A DNA stretch of 64,000 nucleotides from Xenophilus sp. Marseille-Q4582 (GCF_916700565.1 NZ_CAKAKO010000001.1:682001-746000), one strand, 5' to 3'. Counted from the first letter of the stretch, positions 46,451-57,789 are shown. The notes: generated from the sequence alone by a model not told the origin. Program-made: numbers and translations.

Positions 46451-47275
46451 ATGAGCCGCCTCGACGACGTGCTCGCGCGCCTGGCGCAGGAAGACGGCGT
46501 GCTGATCCGCGTACTGCGCACCGAAGGCTCGGCGCCGCGCGAAGCCGGCACGTGGATGATCGCCTGGGCCGACGCGCTCAGCGGCACCATCGGCGGTGGC
46601 CAGCTCGAGTTCCAGGCCATTGCCGCCGCGCGCGCGCTGCTGCGCGGCGAGGCCGGTGCGCCCCAGCCCGACGCCCCCGTGCGCTACCCGCTGGGCCCCA
46701 GCCTGGGGCAGTGCTGCGGCGGCGTGGTGCATCTGGCCTACCGCCGCGTGGGCGCGGCCGACGTGCCGGCGCTGCGCGCGTCGCTGAGCGCCGCGCTGAC
46801 GCCCGTGGCGCTGTTCGGCGGCGGCCATGTGGGGGCCGCGCTGGCCCGCCTGCTGGCCGGCTTGCCCTACGGCGTGCGCTGGATCGACAGCCGCGACGGC
46901 GTCTTCCCGGCCGCGCTGCCCGCGCAGGTGCAGACCGAGCACAGCGAGCCGGTGCAGGATGCCGTGGCGGATCTGGCGCCGGGCTCGCACGTGCTGATCA
47001 TGAGCTTCAGCCATGCCGAGGACCTGGACATCGTGATCGCCTGCCTGCGCCGCCTGCGCGAGAAGGACGACCTCCCGTACGTGGGCCTGATCGGCAGCAA
47101 GACCAAGTGGGCCACCTTCCGCCACCGGCTGCAAGCGCGCGGCTTCACCGAGGATGAACTGGCTCGCATCACCTGTCCGATCGGCATTCCCGGCATCACG
47201 GGCAAGGAGCCCGAGGTGATCGCCGTGGCGGTGGCGGCACAGTTGTTGCTGCACCGCTCGCAGAGTGAGGGTTAA
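46451..47275 (+). CDS. xdhC: Xanthine dehydrogenase accessory protein XdhC
   Basis: The 274-residue protein binds and inserts the sulfurated molybdenum cofactor into xanthine dehydrogenase. The N-terminal XdhC/CoxI part reads RTEGSAPREAGTWMIAW and GTIGGGQLEFQAI, then LGPSLGQCCGGVVHLAYR. The Rossmann-like C-terminal part has VALFGGGHVGAALARLL and GLIGSKTKWATFRHRL. It is separated from xdhA/xdhB by puuD, the glycerate kinase gene and a phosphatase gene. Confidence 0.93.
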   Translation: MSRLDDVLARLAQEDGVLIRVLRTEGSAPREAGTWMIAWADALSGTIGGGQLEFQAIAAARALLRGEAGAPQPDAPVRYPLGPSLGQCCGGVVHLAYRRVGAADVPALRASLSAALTPVALFGGGHVGAALARLLAGLPYGVRWIDSRDGVFPAALPAQVQTEHSEPVQDAVADLAPGSHVLIMSFSHAEDLDIVIACLRRLREKDDLPYVGLIGSKTKWATFRHRLQARGFTEDELARITCPIGIPGITGKEPEVIAVAVAAQLLLHRSQSEG

Positions 47276-47321
47276 CCGCAGGTCGGGCGGCCGCATCGCC
47301 GCTTGGTGAGCGACCGCGAAC

Positions 47322-47329
47322 TGTATACA
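47322..47329. promoter_or_regulatory. Candidate GntR operator 2 (TGTATACA)
   Basis: TGTATACACT at 47322-47331 repeats the motif in the GntR/uraH spacer and lies about 100 bp upstream of puuD, followed by a GTCCAC half-site. It suggests that puuD belongs to the same regulon. Confidence 0.5.
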
Positions 47330-47430
47330 CTCTGGTCCACAAAATGCCGCAGCGGAGCGATAGGCGTCCCCACGACGCTGGCGTTCGCGGCCGATTCTGC
47401 TTACAGCGCCCGCGGTGGTGAGCAGGCCCC

Positions 47431-48654
47431 ATGAACCTTGGTCTGACCATGGACAGCTACCTTCTCGACTGGGCCAACCTGCTGCTGCGCTGGGTGCACG
47501 TCATCACCGCCATCGCATGGATCGGCGCCTCCTTCTACTTCGTGATGCTGGACTCCAGCCTGGAGAAACCCCAGGACCAGGAGTCGCTCGACAAGGGCGT
47601 GGGCGGTGAGCTCTGGGCCGTGCACGGCGGCGGCTTCTACAACAGCCAGAAATACCTGCTCTCGCCCAAGAAGCTGCCCGAGCACCTGCACTGGTCCTAC
47701 TGGGAAAGCTACTCCACCTGGCTCTCGGGCTTCGCGCTGTTCACGGTCTCGTACCTCTGGAACGCCAGCAGCTACCTGATCGACAAGAGCAAGATGGACT
47801 GGCAGCCCGGCGCCGCGATCGCGGTGGCCCTGGCCTTCTTCGTCGTGTTCTGGATGGTGTACGACGGCATCTGCCAGGTCTTCGGGCGCCGCAAGAACGG
47901 CGACACCATCGTCGGCGTGCTGGTCGCGCTGACGGTGGCCTTCGCCGCCTGGCTGGCCTGCCAGTGGTTCGCGGGCCGTGCGGCCTTCCTGCTGGTGGGC
48001 GCGATGATGGCCACGGCCATGAGCGCCAACGTGTTCTTCTGGATCATCCCGGGCCAGCGCAAGAACGTGAAGGCGCTGCGCGAGGGCCGGCCGGTCGACC
48101 CGGTGCACGGCATCCGCGGCAAGCAGCGCAGCGTGCACAACACCTACTTCACGCTGCCGGTGCTGTTCGCGATGCTGAGCAACCACTACAGCTTCACCTA
48201 CATGCACGAGCACAACTGGATCGTGCTGCTGCTGATCATGCTGGCCGGCGCCGGCATCCGCCAGTTCTTCGTGTTGCGCCACCGCTGGAAGCTGGGCCAA
48301 GTGCGCAACCCCATCGGCTATGCGCTGATCGGCGTCGCGGTGCTGGGCCTCACCATCCTGTGGATGAAGCCCGCCCCTGTGGCGGCGCCGGCCGCGGGCG
48401 CCGCCGCCGTCCCGCCGGTGGCCTTCGCCGACGTGAAGAAAGTGCTGGAGCAGCGCTGCTACATGTGCCATGGCGAAGCCGTGCAGCAAAAGAGCGTGCG
48501 CGTGGACCAGCCCGAGCAGGTAGCCCGCCATGCGCAGGGCATCTACCAGCAGGTCACGACGAAGGTCATGCCGCTGGGCAATGCCACGCAGATGACCGAG
48601 GACGAGCGGGCCCTGATTGCGCGCTGGTTCAAGGAAGGCGCGAAGACGCAGTAG
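47431..48654 (+). CDS. puuD: Membrane urate oxidase PuuD with C-terminal cytochrome c domain
   Basis: The 407-residue membrane protein oxidises urate to 5-hydroxyisourate. About eight hydrophobic segments occupy the first 315 residues (WVHVITAIAWIGASFYFVMLD and others). A Pro/Ala linker leads to a cytochrome c domain with the haem motif CYMCH (about residues 347-351) and a distal methionine in TKVMPLGNATQMTEDER. It replaces soluble uricase and should pass electrons to the respiratory chain. A second in-frame ATG at 47449 is possible. Confidence 0.94.
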   Translation: MNLGLTMDSYLLDWANLLLRWVHVITAIAWIGASFYFVMLDSSLEKPQDQESLDKGVGGELWAVHGGGFYNSQKYLLSPKKLPEHLHWSYWESYSTWLSGFALFTVSYLWNASSYLIDKSKMDWQPGAAIAVALAFFVVFWMVYDGICQVFGRRKNGDTIVGVLVALTVAFAAWLACQWFAGRAAFLLVGAMMATAMSANVFFWIIPGQRKNVKALREGRPVDPVHGIRGKQRSVHNTYFTLPVLFAMLSNHYSFTYMHEHNWIVLLLIMLAGAGIRQFFVLRHRWKLGQVRNPIGYALIGVAVLGLTILWMKPAPVAAPAAGAAAVPPVAFADVKKVLEQRCYMCHGEAVQQKSVRVDQPEQVARHAQGIYQQVTTKVMPLGNATQMTEDERALIARWFKEGAKTQ

Positions 48655-48876
48655 GCGCGCGTCCTTCCCGCCGGCGCGCGGCGCGCGGCGCGCGCAGCAC
48701 GGCGAGCGACCGGGACCGCGCAGCCGGTCCGCCGCGCGCGGGGGGCTGGAGCCGCCACGGCCATGCCGCCGAGGGCGCCGTGGCGCCACGACGCGCCGGC
48801 GGCCTGCCACGAACGCCGGCGCAAGGCCGGACCCCGCGCGGTCGCAGCCACAATAGCCGGTGGAGACTTTTCCCAA

Positions 48877-50214
48877 ATGACCGCATCCTCGCTGCCTTCC
48901 TCCGCGCCCGATCCGCGCACCGCCCCCCAAGCCTTCCTCGAACACCTCTACCGCGTCGCGGTGCAGCGCGCGCTGCCGCTGGCCAACATGGGGGCGCACC
49001 TGCCGCCGCCGCCCCCGGGCCGCACCCTGGTGCTGGGCGCCGGCAAGGCCGGCGGCGCCATGGCCCAGGCGCTCGAGGCGCTGTGGCCGGCCGGTGCGCC
49101 GCTCGAAGGGCTGGTGGTCACGCGCTACGGCCATGTGCCGCCGCGGCCCGAAGGCCTGCCCATGCGCATCGAGGTGGTGGAGGCCGCCCATCCCGTGCCC
49201 GACGCGGCCGGCCTGCGCGCCGCCGAGCGCATGCTCGCGCTGACCGAAGGCCTGACGGCCGACGACCTGGTGCTGTGCCTGGTCTCGGGCGGCGGCTCGG
49301 CGCTTCTCACCTTGCCCGCCGAGGGCCTGACGCTGGAGGACAAGCAGCGCATCAACAGGCAACTGCTCGAATCGGGCGCACACATCGGCGAGATGAACTG
49401 CGTGCGCAAGCACCTCTCGCGCATCAAGGGCGGCCGGCTGGCCGCCGCCTGCGCGCCGGCGAAAGTGTTCACGCTCACGATCAGCGACGTGCCCGGCGAC
49501 GACCCGGCCGTGATCGCCAGCGGCCCCACGGTGCCCGACGCCACCACCTGCGCCGACGCGCTGGCCATCCTGGAGCGCTACCGCATCGAGGTGCCGGCCG
49601 CCGTGCGCGCGCGGCTGCAAAGCGGCGCACTTGAGACGCCCAAGCCGGGCGATGCCGTGTTCCGGGGCCATGAGGTGCGGCTGATCGCCACGCCGCAGCA
49701 GTCGCTGGAGGCGGCGGCCGAAGCGGCCCGCGCGGCGGGCGTCACACCGCACATCCTCAGCGACGAGATCGAGGGCGAGTCGCGCGAGGTGGGCAAGGTG
49801 CATGGCGCGCTGGCGCGGGCCGTGGCGCAGCGCGGCCAGCCCTTCGCGCGGCCCTGCGTGATCCTCTCGGGCGGCGAAACCACCGTCACGGTGCGCCCGC
49901 GTCCCGTGGGCTCGCCCAAGGGGCGGGGCGGCCGCGCGGGCGAGTTCTGCCTGGGCCTGGCCGGTGCGCTGGCGGGCCAGCCCAACGTGTGGGCGCTGGC
50001 CGCCGACACCGACGGCATCGACGGCGTGGAGGACAACGCGGGCGCGCGCGTCGCGCCCGACACGCTGGCACGCGCCGAGGCGGCCGGCCGCAAGCTCGCC
50101 GACCACCTGGACCGCAACGACGCCTACGGCTACTTCGAGGCCCTCGGTGATCTGGTGGTCACGGGCCCCACGCATACCAACGTCAACGACTTCCGGGCGT
50201 TGCTGATCCTGTGA
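48877..50214 (+). CDS. Glycerate 2-kinase (GckA/MOFRL type)
   Basis: The 445-residue protein has an N-terminal DUF4147 domain (LVLGAGKAGGAMAQAL, LCLVSGGGSALLTLPAEGLTLEDK, LTISDVPGDDPAVIASGPTVPD) and a C-terminal MOFRL domain (CVILSGGETTV, AGEFCLGLAGAL, ALAADTDGIDGVEDNAGA, VTGPTHTNVNDFRALL). Phosphorylating glycerate would let glyoxylate from ureidoglycolate enter central metabolism. The ATG at 48877 follows the family N-terminus. Confidence 0.9.
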   Translation: MTASSLPSSAPDPRTAPQAFLEHLYRVAVQRALPLANMGAHLPPPPPGRTLVLGAGKAGGAMAQALEALWPAGAPLEGLVVTRYGHVPPRPEGLPMRIEVVEAAHPVPDAAGLRAAERMLALTEGLTADDLVLCLVSGGGSALLTLPAEGLTLEDKQRINRQLLESGAHIGEMNCVRKHLSRIKGGRLAAACAPAKVFTLTISDVPGDDPAVIASGPTVPDATTCADALAILERYRIEVPAAVRARLQSGALETPKPGDAVFRGHEVRLIATPQQSLEAAAEAARAAGVTPHILSDEIEGESREVGKVHGALARAVAQRGQPFARPCVILSGGETTVTVRPRPVGSPKGRGGRAGEFCLGLAGALAGQPNVWALAADTDGIDGVEDNAGARVAPDTLARAEAAGRKLADHLDRNDAYGYFEALGDLVVTGPTHTNVNDFRALLIL

Positions 50215-50708
50215 CTGCAGCGAGTGCGGGCAGCGGCCCGGTGCCGCGCGTCCTGTTCATCTGCACGGGGAATATTTGCCGTTCTCCGACCGCGCATGCG
50301 CTGCTGGTGCACCGCGCGGCCGAAGCCGGCCTGGCGGTGCAGGTGGACAGCGCCGCCATCTCCGACGAGGAGCGCGGCAATCCCTTCGACACGCGCGCGG
50401 CGGCGGAGCTGCGACGGCGCGGCGTGCCCCTGCATGCCCACTGCGCGAGGCAGGTGACGCGAGCGGACTTCGGCCAGTTCGACTGGGTCCTCGGCATGAC
50501 GCGCGCGCACGAGGCCGCCTTGCACCGGCTCGCACCCGCGGGCCATGCGGCGCGCATCGCCTTGCTGCTCGACCTGGTGCCCGGCCGCGAAGGCCAGGAC
50601 GTGCCCGACCCCTGGTACGGCGACGCGCGCGCCTTCGTGCAGGCCTTCGACCTGATCGAGGGGGGCGTGCAGGGCCTGCTGGCGCAGCTGCGCGGCACTG
50701 GCCGCTGA
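50211..50708 (+). CDS. Low-molecular-weight protein-tyrosine phosphatase
   Basis: The 165-residue protein has the catalytic P-loop CTGNICRSPTA (CX5R) near the N-terminus and the general acid in VPDPWYG near the C-terminus. Its GTG start overlaps the glycerate-kinase stop by 4 bp, so it is co-translated in the purine cluster. The target is unknown. Confidence 0.93.
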   Translation: MTAASAGSGPVPRVLFICTGNICRSPTAHALLVHRAAEAGLAVQVDSAAISDEERGNPFDTRAAAELRRRGVPLHAHCARQVTRADFGQFDWVLGMTRAHEAALHRLAPAGHAARIALLLDLVPGREGQDVPDPWYGDARAFVQAFDLIEGGVQGLLAQLRGTGR

Positions 50709-50791
50709 GCACGCAGCGGTTGCGCATGCGCGGGGGCCGCGGCTGGCGCAACAATTGCTCGACGCCAGGGCCTGGCAGGCGCGAACGCCGG

Positions 50792-50825
50792 TTTCCCGGG
50801 AAAACCCGGGGCATCCATACCCGGG
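50792..50825. promoter_or_regulatory. Cluster of CCCGGG palindromes upstream of xdhA
   Basis: Three CCCGGG cores (50795-50800, 50805-50810, 50820-50825) lie within 31 bp, the first inside the perfect palindrome TTTCCCGGGAAA. The 232-bp spacer ahead of xdhA holds no gene. Role inferred from symmetry only. Confidence 0.25.
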
Positions 50826-50940
50826 CCTGCATAGGCACTATGACGGCGGCGGTATGCCGGGCCCGGCCAAAGCCTGGACCATCGCTGAATGGCCGGCCGG
50901 CCCGCGAGGCCGCCGGCGTCACCCACGAGCCCCGCAGAAC

Positions 50941-52569
<1,629 letters not shown>

Positions 52570-52590
52570 AGCCGCCTGAAGGAGCGCCCC

Positions 52591-55098
52591 ATGAACAAGC
52601 CCCTGTCCCCGACGCTGCTGCAGCCCGAACAGCCCTTCGCCGGCTACCGCGAGAACCAGGCGCGCCGCGTGAATGATGCCGCCGAAGCGCAGGCCCATGC
52701 GGGCGGCGCGCGCGTGGGCATCAGCCGTGCGCATGAATCGGCCGCGCTGCACGTGGCCGGGGCCGCGCCGTACATCGACGACCTGCCCGAGCTGGCCGGC
52801 ACGCTGCATGCGGCGCTGGGCCTCTCGCCCGCCGCCGCCGGCCGCCTGCTGGCGGTGGACGTGGCGGCGCTGCGCGCGCTGCCCGAAGTCGTGGACGTCC
52901 TCGTGGCCGGCGACGTGCCGGGCGCCAACGATTGCGGCTCCATCGTCCATGACGATCCGTTGCTGTGCCCCGTCGGCCCCCAGGCCGACGGATCGGCAGG
53001 CGGCGAGATCCGCTTCCTGGGCCAGCCGCTGTTCGCCGTGATCGCGCGCACCCGGCAGGCCGCGCGCCGCGCCGCCGCCCGCGCGAAGGAGTTCGTGCGC
53101 ATCGAAGCCGGCACGCCGGTGCTCACGCAGCGCGAGGCGCATGCCAAGGGCCAGTACGTGGTGCCGCCCATGCACCTGGTGCGCAGTGCCGGCACCGGCA
53201 CGCACGGGCCTGCGGCCGAGCCGGCCGTGGAGGCGGCGATCGCGGCCGCGCCGCACCGGCTCAAGGGCCGTTTCGAAGTCGGCGGCCAGGAGCAGTTCTA
53301 CCTGGAAGGGCAGATCAGCTACGCCATCCCGCGCGAAGGCGGCGGCATGCAGGTGCATTGCTCCACGCAGCACCCCAGCGAGATGCAACACCTGGTGGCG
53401 CATGCGCTGGGCGTGCGTTCGCACGCGGTGCAGGTCGAATGTCGGCGCATGGGCGGCGGCTTCGGCGGCAAGGAATCTCAGTCGGCGCTCTTCGCCTGCG
53501 TGGCCGCTATCGCCGCGCGGCGGCTGAACCGGCCCGTCAAGCTGCGGCTGGACCGCGACGACGACTTCATGATCACGGGCCGGCGCCACTGCTTCAGCTA
53601 CGACTACGAAGTCGGCTACGACGACGCCGGCCGCGTGCTGGGCGCGAAGATCGACATGATCTCGCGCGCCGGCCACTCGGCCGACCTGTCGGGGCCGGTG
53701 ATGACGCGCGCGCTGTGCCACTTCGACAACGCCTACTGGCTGCCCGAGGTGGCCATGCACGGCTACTCCGGCCGCACGAACACGCAGAGCAACACGGCCT
53801 TCCGCGGCTTCGGAGGCCCGCAGGGTGCGATCGCCATCGAGAACATCATGGACAGCATCGCGCGCGAGCGCGGGCTGGACGCGCTGGACGTGCGCACGGC
53901 CAACTTCTACGGCGTGGACACGCGCAACGTCACGCCCTACCTGCAGACCGTGCAGGACAACATCGCCGCGCCGCTGGTCGAGCAGCTGGCCGCCAGCAGC
54001 GGCTACCGCGCGCGCCGCGAAGCCGTGGCGGCCTTCAACGCCGGCAGCCCGGTGCTCAAGCGCGGCATCGCGCTCACGCCGGTCAAGTTCGGCATCAGCT
54101 TCAACGTCAAGCATTTCAACCAGGCGGGTGCGCTGGTGCACGTGTACACCGACGGCTCCATCCTCGTGAACCACGGCGGCACGGAGATGGGGCAGGGCCT
54201 GAACACCAAGGTGGCGCAGGTGGTGGCGCACGAACTGGGCGTGGCCTTCGACCGCGTGCGCGTGACGGCCACCGACACCACCAAGGTGGCCAACACCTCG
54301 GCCACCGCGGCGTCCACGGGCGCCGACCTCAACGGCAAGGCCGCGCAGGACGCCGCCCGTCAGATCAAGGAGCGGCTGGCCGCCTGCGCGGCCGCGCGCC
54401 ATGGCGGCACGGCCGACCAGGTGCGCTTCGCCAACGACAAGGTGTTCGTCAACGGCCGCGAACTGGGCTTCGACGTGGTGGTGGGCGAGGCCTACCTGGA
54501 CCGCGTGCAGCTGTGGTCCGACGGTTTCTACGCCACGCCGGGCCTGTCGTGGGACCGCGAGACCATGACCGGCCGGCCCTTCTACTACTTCGCCTATGGC
54601 GCCGCCGTGAGCGAGGTGGTCATCGACACCCTGACCGGCGAATGGAAGCTGCTGCGCGCCGACGTGCTGCATGACGTGGGCCGCTCGCTGAATCCGGCGG
54701 TGGACATCGGCCAGGTGGAGGGCGCCTTCATCCAGGGCATGGGCTGGCTCACGACCGAGGAGCTGGTGTGGCACCCGCAAAGCGGCAAGCTCATGACGCA
54801 CGCGCCCAGCACCTACAAGATCCCGACGGCCAACGACTGCCCGCCGGTCTTCCACGTGCGGCTGTACGAAGGCGAGAACGTCGAGGATTCCATCCACCGC
54901 AGCAAGGCCGTGGGCGAGCCGCCGCTGCTGCTGCCTTTCTCGGTCTTCTTCGCGATCCGCGATGCCGTATCGGCGGCGGGCGGGCACCGCGTCGATCCGC
55001 CGCTGTCGGCGCCGGCGACCAGCGAATCCATCCTGCGCGCGCTCAACGCGGTGCAGGCCGGCGTGGCCGGGCAGGGCGCGGGGGCGCGCGGTGCCTGA
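52591..55098 (+). CDS. xdhB: Xanthine dehydrogenase large subunit (molybdenum)
   Basis: The 835-residue subunit holds the molybdenum cofactor and oxidises hypoxanthine and xanthine to urate. Motifs include EVGGQEQFYLEGQ, MGGGFGGKESQS, FRGFGGPQGAIA, GGTEMGQGLNTKVAQV and the catalytic glutamate in KAVGEPPLLLPF. A GGAGC site precedes the ATG. Its 3' end overlaps the following LysR gene by 8 bp. Confidence 0.96.
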   Translation: MNKPLSPTLLQPEQPFAGYRENQARRVNDAAEAQAHAGGARVGISRAHESAALHVAGAAPYIDDLPELAGTLHAALGLSPAAAGRLLAVDVAALRALPEVVDVLVAGDVPGANDCGSIVHDDPLLCPVGPQADGSAGGEIRFLGQPLFAVIARTRQAARRAAARAKEFVRIEAGTPVLTQREAHAKGQYVVPPMHLVRSAGTGTHGPAAEPAVEAAIAAAPHRLKGRFEVGGQEQFYLEGQISYAIPREGGGMQVHCSTQHPSEMQHLVAHALGVRSHAVQVECRRMGGGFGGKESQSALFACVAAIAARRLNRPVKLRLDRDDDFMITGRRHCFSYDYEVGYDDAGRVLGAKIDMISRAGHSADLSGPVMTRALCHFDNAYWLPEVAMHGYSGRTNTQSNTAFRGFGGPQGAIAIENIMDSIARERGLDALDVRTANFYGVDTRNVTPYLQTVQDNIAAPLVEQLAASSGYRARREAVAAFNAGSPVLKRGIALTPVKFGISFNVKHFNQAGALVHVYTDGSILVNHGGTEMGQGLNTKVAQVVAHELGVAFDRVRVTATDTTKVANTSATAASTGADLNGKAAQDAARQIKERLAACAAARHGGTADQVRFANDKVFVNGRELGFDVVVGEAYLDRVQLWSDGFYATPGLSWDRETMTGRPFYYFAYGAAVSEVVIDTLTGEWKLLRADVLHDVGRSLNPAVDIGQVEGAFIQGMGWLTTEELVWHPQSGKLMTHAPSTYKIPTANDCPPVFHVRLYEGENVEDSIHRSKAVGEPPLLLPFSVFFAIRDAVSAAGGHRVDPPLSAPATSESILRALNAVQAGVAGQGAGARGA

Positions 55099-56104
55099 TC
55101 CGGTGGGGGCGCAGCCGCCCAGGGCCGAGGGGGCGGCGCGGCTGCCGTCGCGCGGGCCGGCGCCGCTGGAGCGCATCGACCTGCACCTCATCCGCGTGCT
55201 GCACACCGTGCTCACCGAGCGCAGCGTCTCGCGCGCGGCCATCCGCCTGGGCACGCACCAGCCGGCGGTGTCGGCCGCGCTCAAGCGCCTGCGCACGCTC
55301 ACGGGCGATGCGCTGCTGGTGCGATCGGGCGCCGGCATGGTCCCCACCGAGGTGGCGCTGGCCATGGTCGAGCCGGCGGCCAGCATCCTGCGCGCGGCGC
55401 AGATGCTGTTCACCGACGCGCGCGGCTTCGACCCACAGACCGCCGAGCACACCTTCCGCATCGCCGCCAGCGACTACCTGGACCCGCTCTTCCTGCCCAC
55501 GCTGGTGGCCGAGATCAAGCGGCAGGCGCCGCTGTCGCGCATCGAGATCCACCCGCTGTCGGCGGAATCGGACTACCACGCGCACCTGGCGCAGGGCCAG
55601 GTCGACCTGGTGATTGGCAACTGGCTGCAGCCGCCGGGCGACCTGCACATGGCGCGCCTGTTCGGCGACGAGGTGGTTTCGCTGGTCAGCCGCGACCACC
55701 CCGCCGTGCGCCGCGGCTGGGACGTGCCCACCTGGCTGGCGTCCGAGCACATCGCGCCCATGCCCACGCACCCGGGCGCGCGCGGCGTGATCGAACAGAT
55801 GCTCGATGCGCAGGGTCTGCAGCGCAACGTGACGGCGCGCTGCGCGCATTTCGGCCTGATCCCGGGCATGGTCGCCTCCAGCCTGCTGGTGCTGACCACC
55901 GGCCGCCAGTACTGCGAGCGCGTGGCGCAGCACCTGCCGCTGATGATCCTGGACTGCCCGGTGGAGCTGCCGCGGCTCATGTACTACCAGCTGTGGCATG
56001 CGCGCAGCCATGCCTCCAGCGCGGCGCAGTGGCTGCGCGCGCGCACCAAGGACGTGGCCGCCTCGCTGCGGCCGCCGCCGCGCGAGCCACCGAGCCCGGG
56101 CTGA
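55091..56104 (+). CDS. LysR-family regulator downstream of xdhB
   Basis: The roughly 337-residue regulator has the helix-turn-helix (IDLHLIRVLHTVLTERSVSRAA, QPAVSAALKRLR) and an effector domain with IAASDYLDPLFLPTLVAEIKRQ and GQVDLVIGNWLQPPGDL, resembling NodD/SyrM-like members. A GTG at 55091 overlapping xdhB is the likeliest start; a GTG at 55103 is also in frame. Position suggests control of xanthine oxidation or of the permease that follows. Confidence 0.85.
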   Translation: MPDPVGAQPPRAEGAARLPSRGPAPLERIDLHLIRVLHTVLTERSVSRAAIRLGTHQPAVSAALKRLRTLTGDALLVRSGAGMVPTEVALAMVEPAASILRAAQMLFTDARGFDPQTAEHTFRIAASDYLDPLFLPTLVAEIKRQAPLSRIEIHPLSAESDYHAHLAQGQVDLVIGNWLQPPGDLHMARLFGDEVVSLVSRDHPAVRRGWDVPTWLASEHIAPMPTHPGARGVIEQMLDAQGLQRNVTARCAHFGLIPGMVASSLLVLTTGRQYCERVAQHLPLMILDCPVELPRLMYYQLWHARSHASSAAQWLRARTKDVAASLRPPPREPPSPG

Positions 56105-56169
56105 GGCCCGCCCCCCGCGCCGGCCTTGACTTTCCCTTCCCGACAACAACAGCAGAGAGAGACAAACCC

Positions 56170-57471
56170 ATGAACTGGACCGAACGCGTGTTCAAGCTGC
56201 AGGAACACGGCACCACGGTGCGCACCGAACTGGTGGCCGGGCTCACCACCTTCCTGACGATGGCCTACATCATCTTCGTCAACCCCTCGATTCTGGGCGA
56301 CGCGGGGATGCCGAAGGACGCTGTCTTCGTCGCCACCTGCCTGATCGCGGCGCTGGGCACCACCATCATGGGCCTGTACGCCAACTACCCGATCGCGCTG
56401 GCGCCGGGCATGGGGCTGAACGCCTACTTCGCCTACGTGGTGGTGCTGCAGATGGGCTTCACCTGGCAGGCCGCGCTGGGCGCCGTGTTCGTCTCCGGCT
56501 GCCTGTTCCTGCTGGTCACGGTGTTCGGGCTGCGCGGGCTCATCATCCGCGGCATTCCGCATTCGCTGCGCTATGCGATCACGGTGGGCATCGGGCTTTT
56601 CCTGGCGCTGATCGCGCTCAAGAGCGCGGGCATCGTCGCCGCCTCGCCCGCCACCTACGTCACCCTGGGCGACCTGCACACGCCACCCGTGGTGCTGGCC
56701 GTGCTGGGCTTCGTGCTGATCGTGGTGCTGGACAAGCTCAAGGTGCCGGGCGCGATCCTGATCGGCATCGTGGCCGTCACGGTGGCTTCCTTCTTCTTCG
56801 CGGGCAACGAATTCCGCGGCGTGTTCTCGGCGCCGCCGTCCATCGCGCCCACCTTCCTGCAACTGGACATCCAGACCGCCCTGTCGCGGGGCCTCTTGAG
56901 CGTGATCCTGGTCTTCTTCCTGGTCGAACTCTTCGACGCCACCGGCACGCTGATGGGCGTGGCCAAGCGCGCGGGGCTGCTGGTGCCGGGCAAGATGGAC
57001 CGGCTCAACAAGTCGCTGATGGCCGATTCGGGCGCCATCTTCGCGGGTGCGCTGCTGGGCACCTCGAGCACCACGGCCTACGTGGAAAGCGCGGCGGGCG
57101 TGCAGGCCGGCGGCCGCACGGGCCTGACGGCCATCACCGTGGCCGTGCTGTTCCTGGCCTGCCTGTTCATCGCGCCGCTGGCCGGCGTGGTGCCGGCCTA
57201 TGCGACGGCGCCGGCGCTGCTCTTCGTGGCCTGCCTGATGCTGCGCGACCTGACCGAGCTGGACTGGGACGACACGACCGAAGTGATCCCGGCCGCCGTG
57301 ACGGCGCTGACCATGCCCTTCACCTATTCGATCGCCAACGGCCTGGCCTTCGGCTTCATCACCTACGCAGTGCTCAAGCTGCTGACCGGCAAGGCCAAGG
57401 AGGTGCACTGGATGGTGTGGTTCATCGGCGGCCTGTTCCTGTTCAAGTTCATCTACATCGGCGGGCACTGA
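56170..57471 (+). CDS. NCS2-family purine permease (AzgA-like)
   Basis: The 433-residue protein has about 12-14 membrane segments. RTELVAGLTTFLTMAYIIFVNP, ALGTTIMGLYANYPIALAPGMGLNAYF, FLVELFDATGTLMGVAKRAG and TSSTTAYVESAAGVQAGGRTGL are signatures of the adenine/hypoxanthine/guanine group of NCS2 rather than the xanthine/urate group. It should import purine bases for the pathway encoded around it. Confidence 0.93.
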   Translation: MNWTERVFKLQEHGTTVRTELVAGLTTFLTMAYIIFVNPSILGDAGMPKDAVFVATCLIAALGTTIMGLYANYPIALAPGMGLNAYFAYVVVLQMGFTWQAALGAVFVSGCLFLLVTVFGLRGLIIRGIPHSLRYAITVGIGLFLALIALKSAGIVAASPATYVTLGDLHTPPVVLAVLGFVLIVVLDKLKVPGAILIGIVAVTVASFFFAGNEFRGVFSAPPSIAPTFLQLDIQTALSRGLLSVILVFFLVELFDATGTLMGVAKRAGLLVPGKMDRLNKSLMADSGAIFAGALLGTSSTTAYVESAAGVQAGGRTGLTAITVAVLFLACLFIAPLAGVVPAYATAPALLFVACLMLRDLTELDWDDTTEVIPAAVTALTMPFTYSIANGLAFGFITYAVLKLLTGKAKEVHWMVWFIGGLFLFKFIYIGGH

Positions 57472-57487
57472 AAGAGGCACCCCCCAG

Positions 57488-57672
57488 GCCGCTTCGCGGC
57501 TCCCCCCTCTCTCGCCTTCGGCGGGAGGGGGGCTGAGCCCGTACAGGGAAGGTCCAGTGGACCTTCCGTGACTGGCGAAGGGCGAGGCCACTGGCCTCGC
57601 GCGGTCTGCAAGACCTCCCCAGCGGCCGGGCAGAGCCCGTTCCGCGGGTGCCCTGAGGGCTTCGCTGCGCTC
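57488..57672. repeat. Dispersed intergenic repeat, copy 2, with a hairpin array
   Basis: The 318-bp spacer ahead of the ABC genes has a GCCGC-TTC-GCGGC stem (57488-57500), a C-run/G-run hairpin (57502-57532), then GGAAGGTCC-AGT-GGACCTTCC (57547-57567), GCGAGGCC-ACT-GGCCTCGC (57582-57600) and GGTCT-GCA-AGACC (57603-57615). The end (57639-57672) matches 5116-5149 in inverse orientation. No gene is seen here. Confidence 0.65.
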
Positions 57673-57789
57673 CCCGGCAGCGAGGGGAACTGGCCCGGTG
57701 ATTGCTTGGTGTTTCACATGAGGGAGGGCGGCGAGAATGCCGCCCCAGAAATCAACCAGAACCAGAGCGACGACCGAAGGCCACCATTC

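Noticed and set aside
48655-48876. Possible coding start upstream of the glycerate kinase at 48763
   Set aside because: The extra 38 residues are Arg/Pro-rich without homology and without a ribosome site; the family N-terminus begins at 48877.
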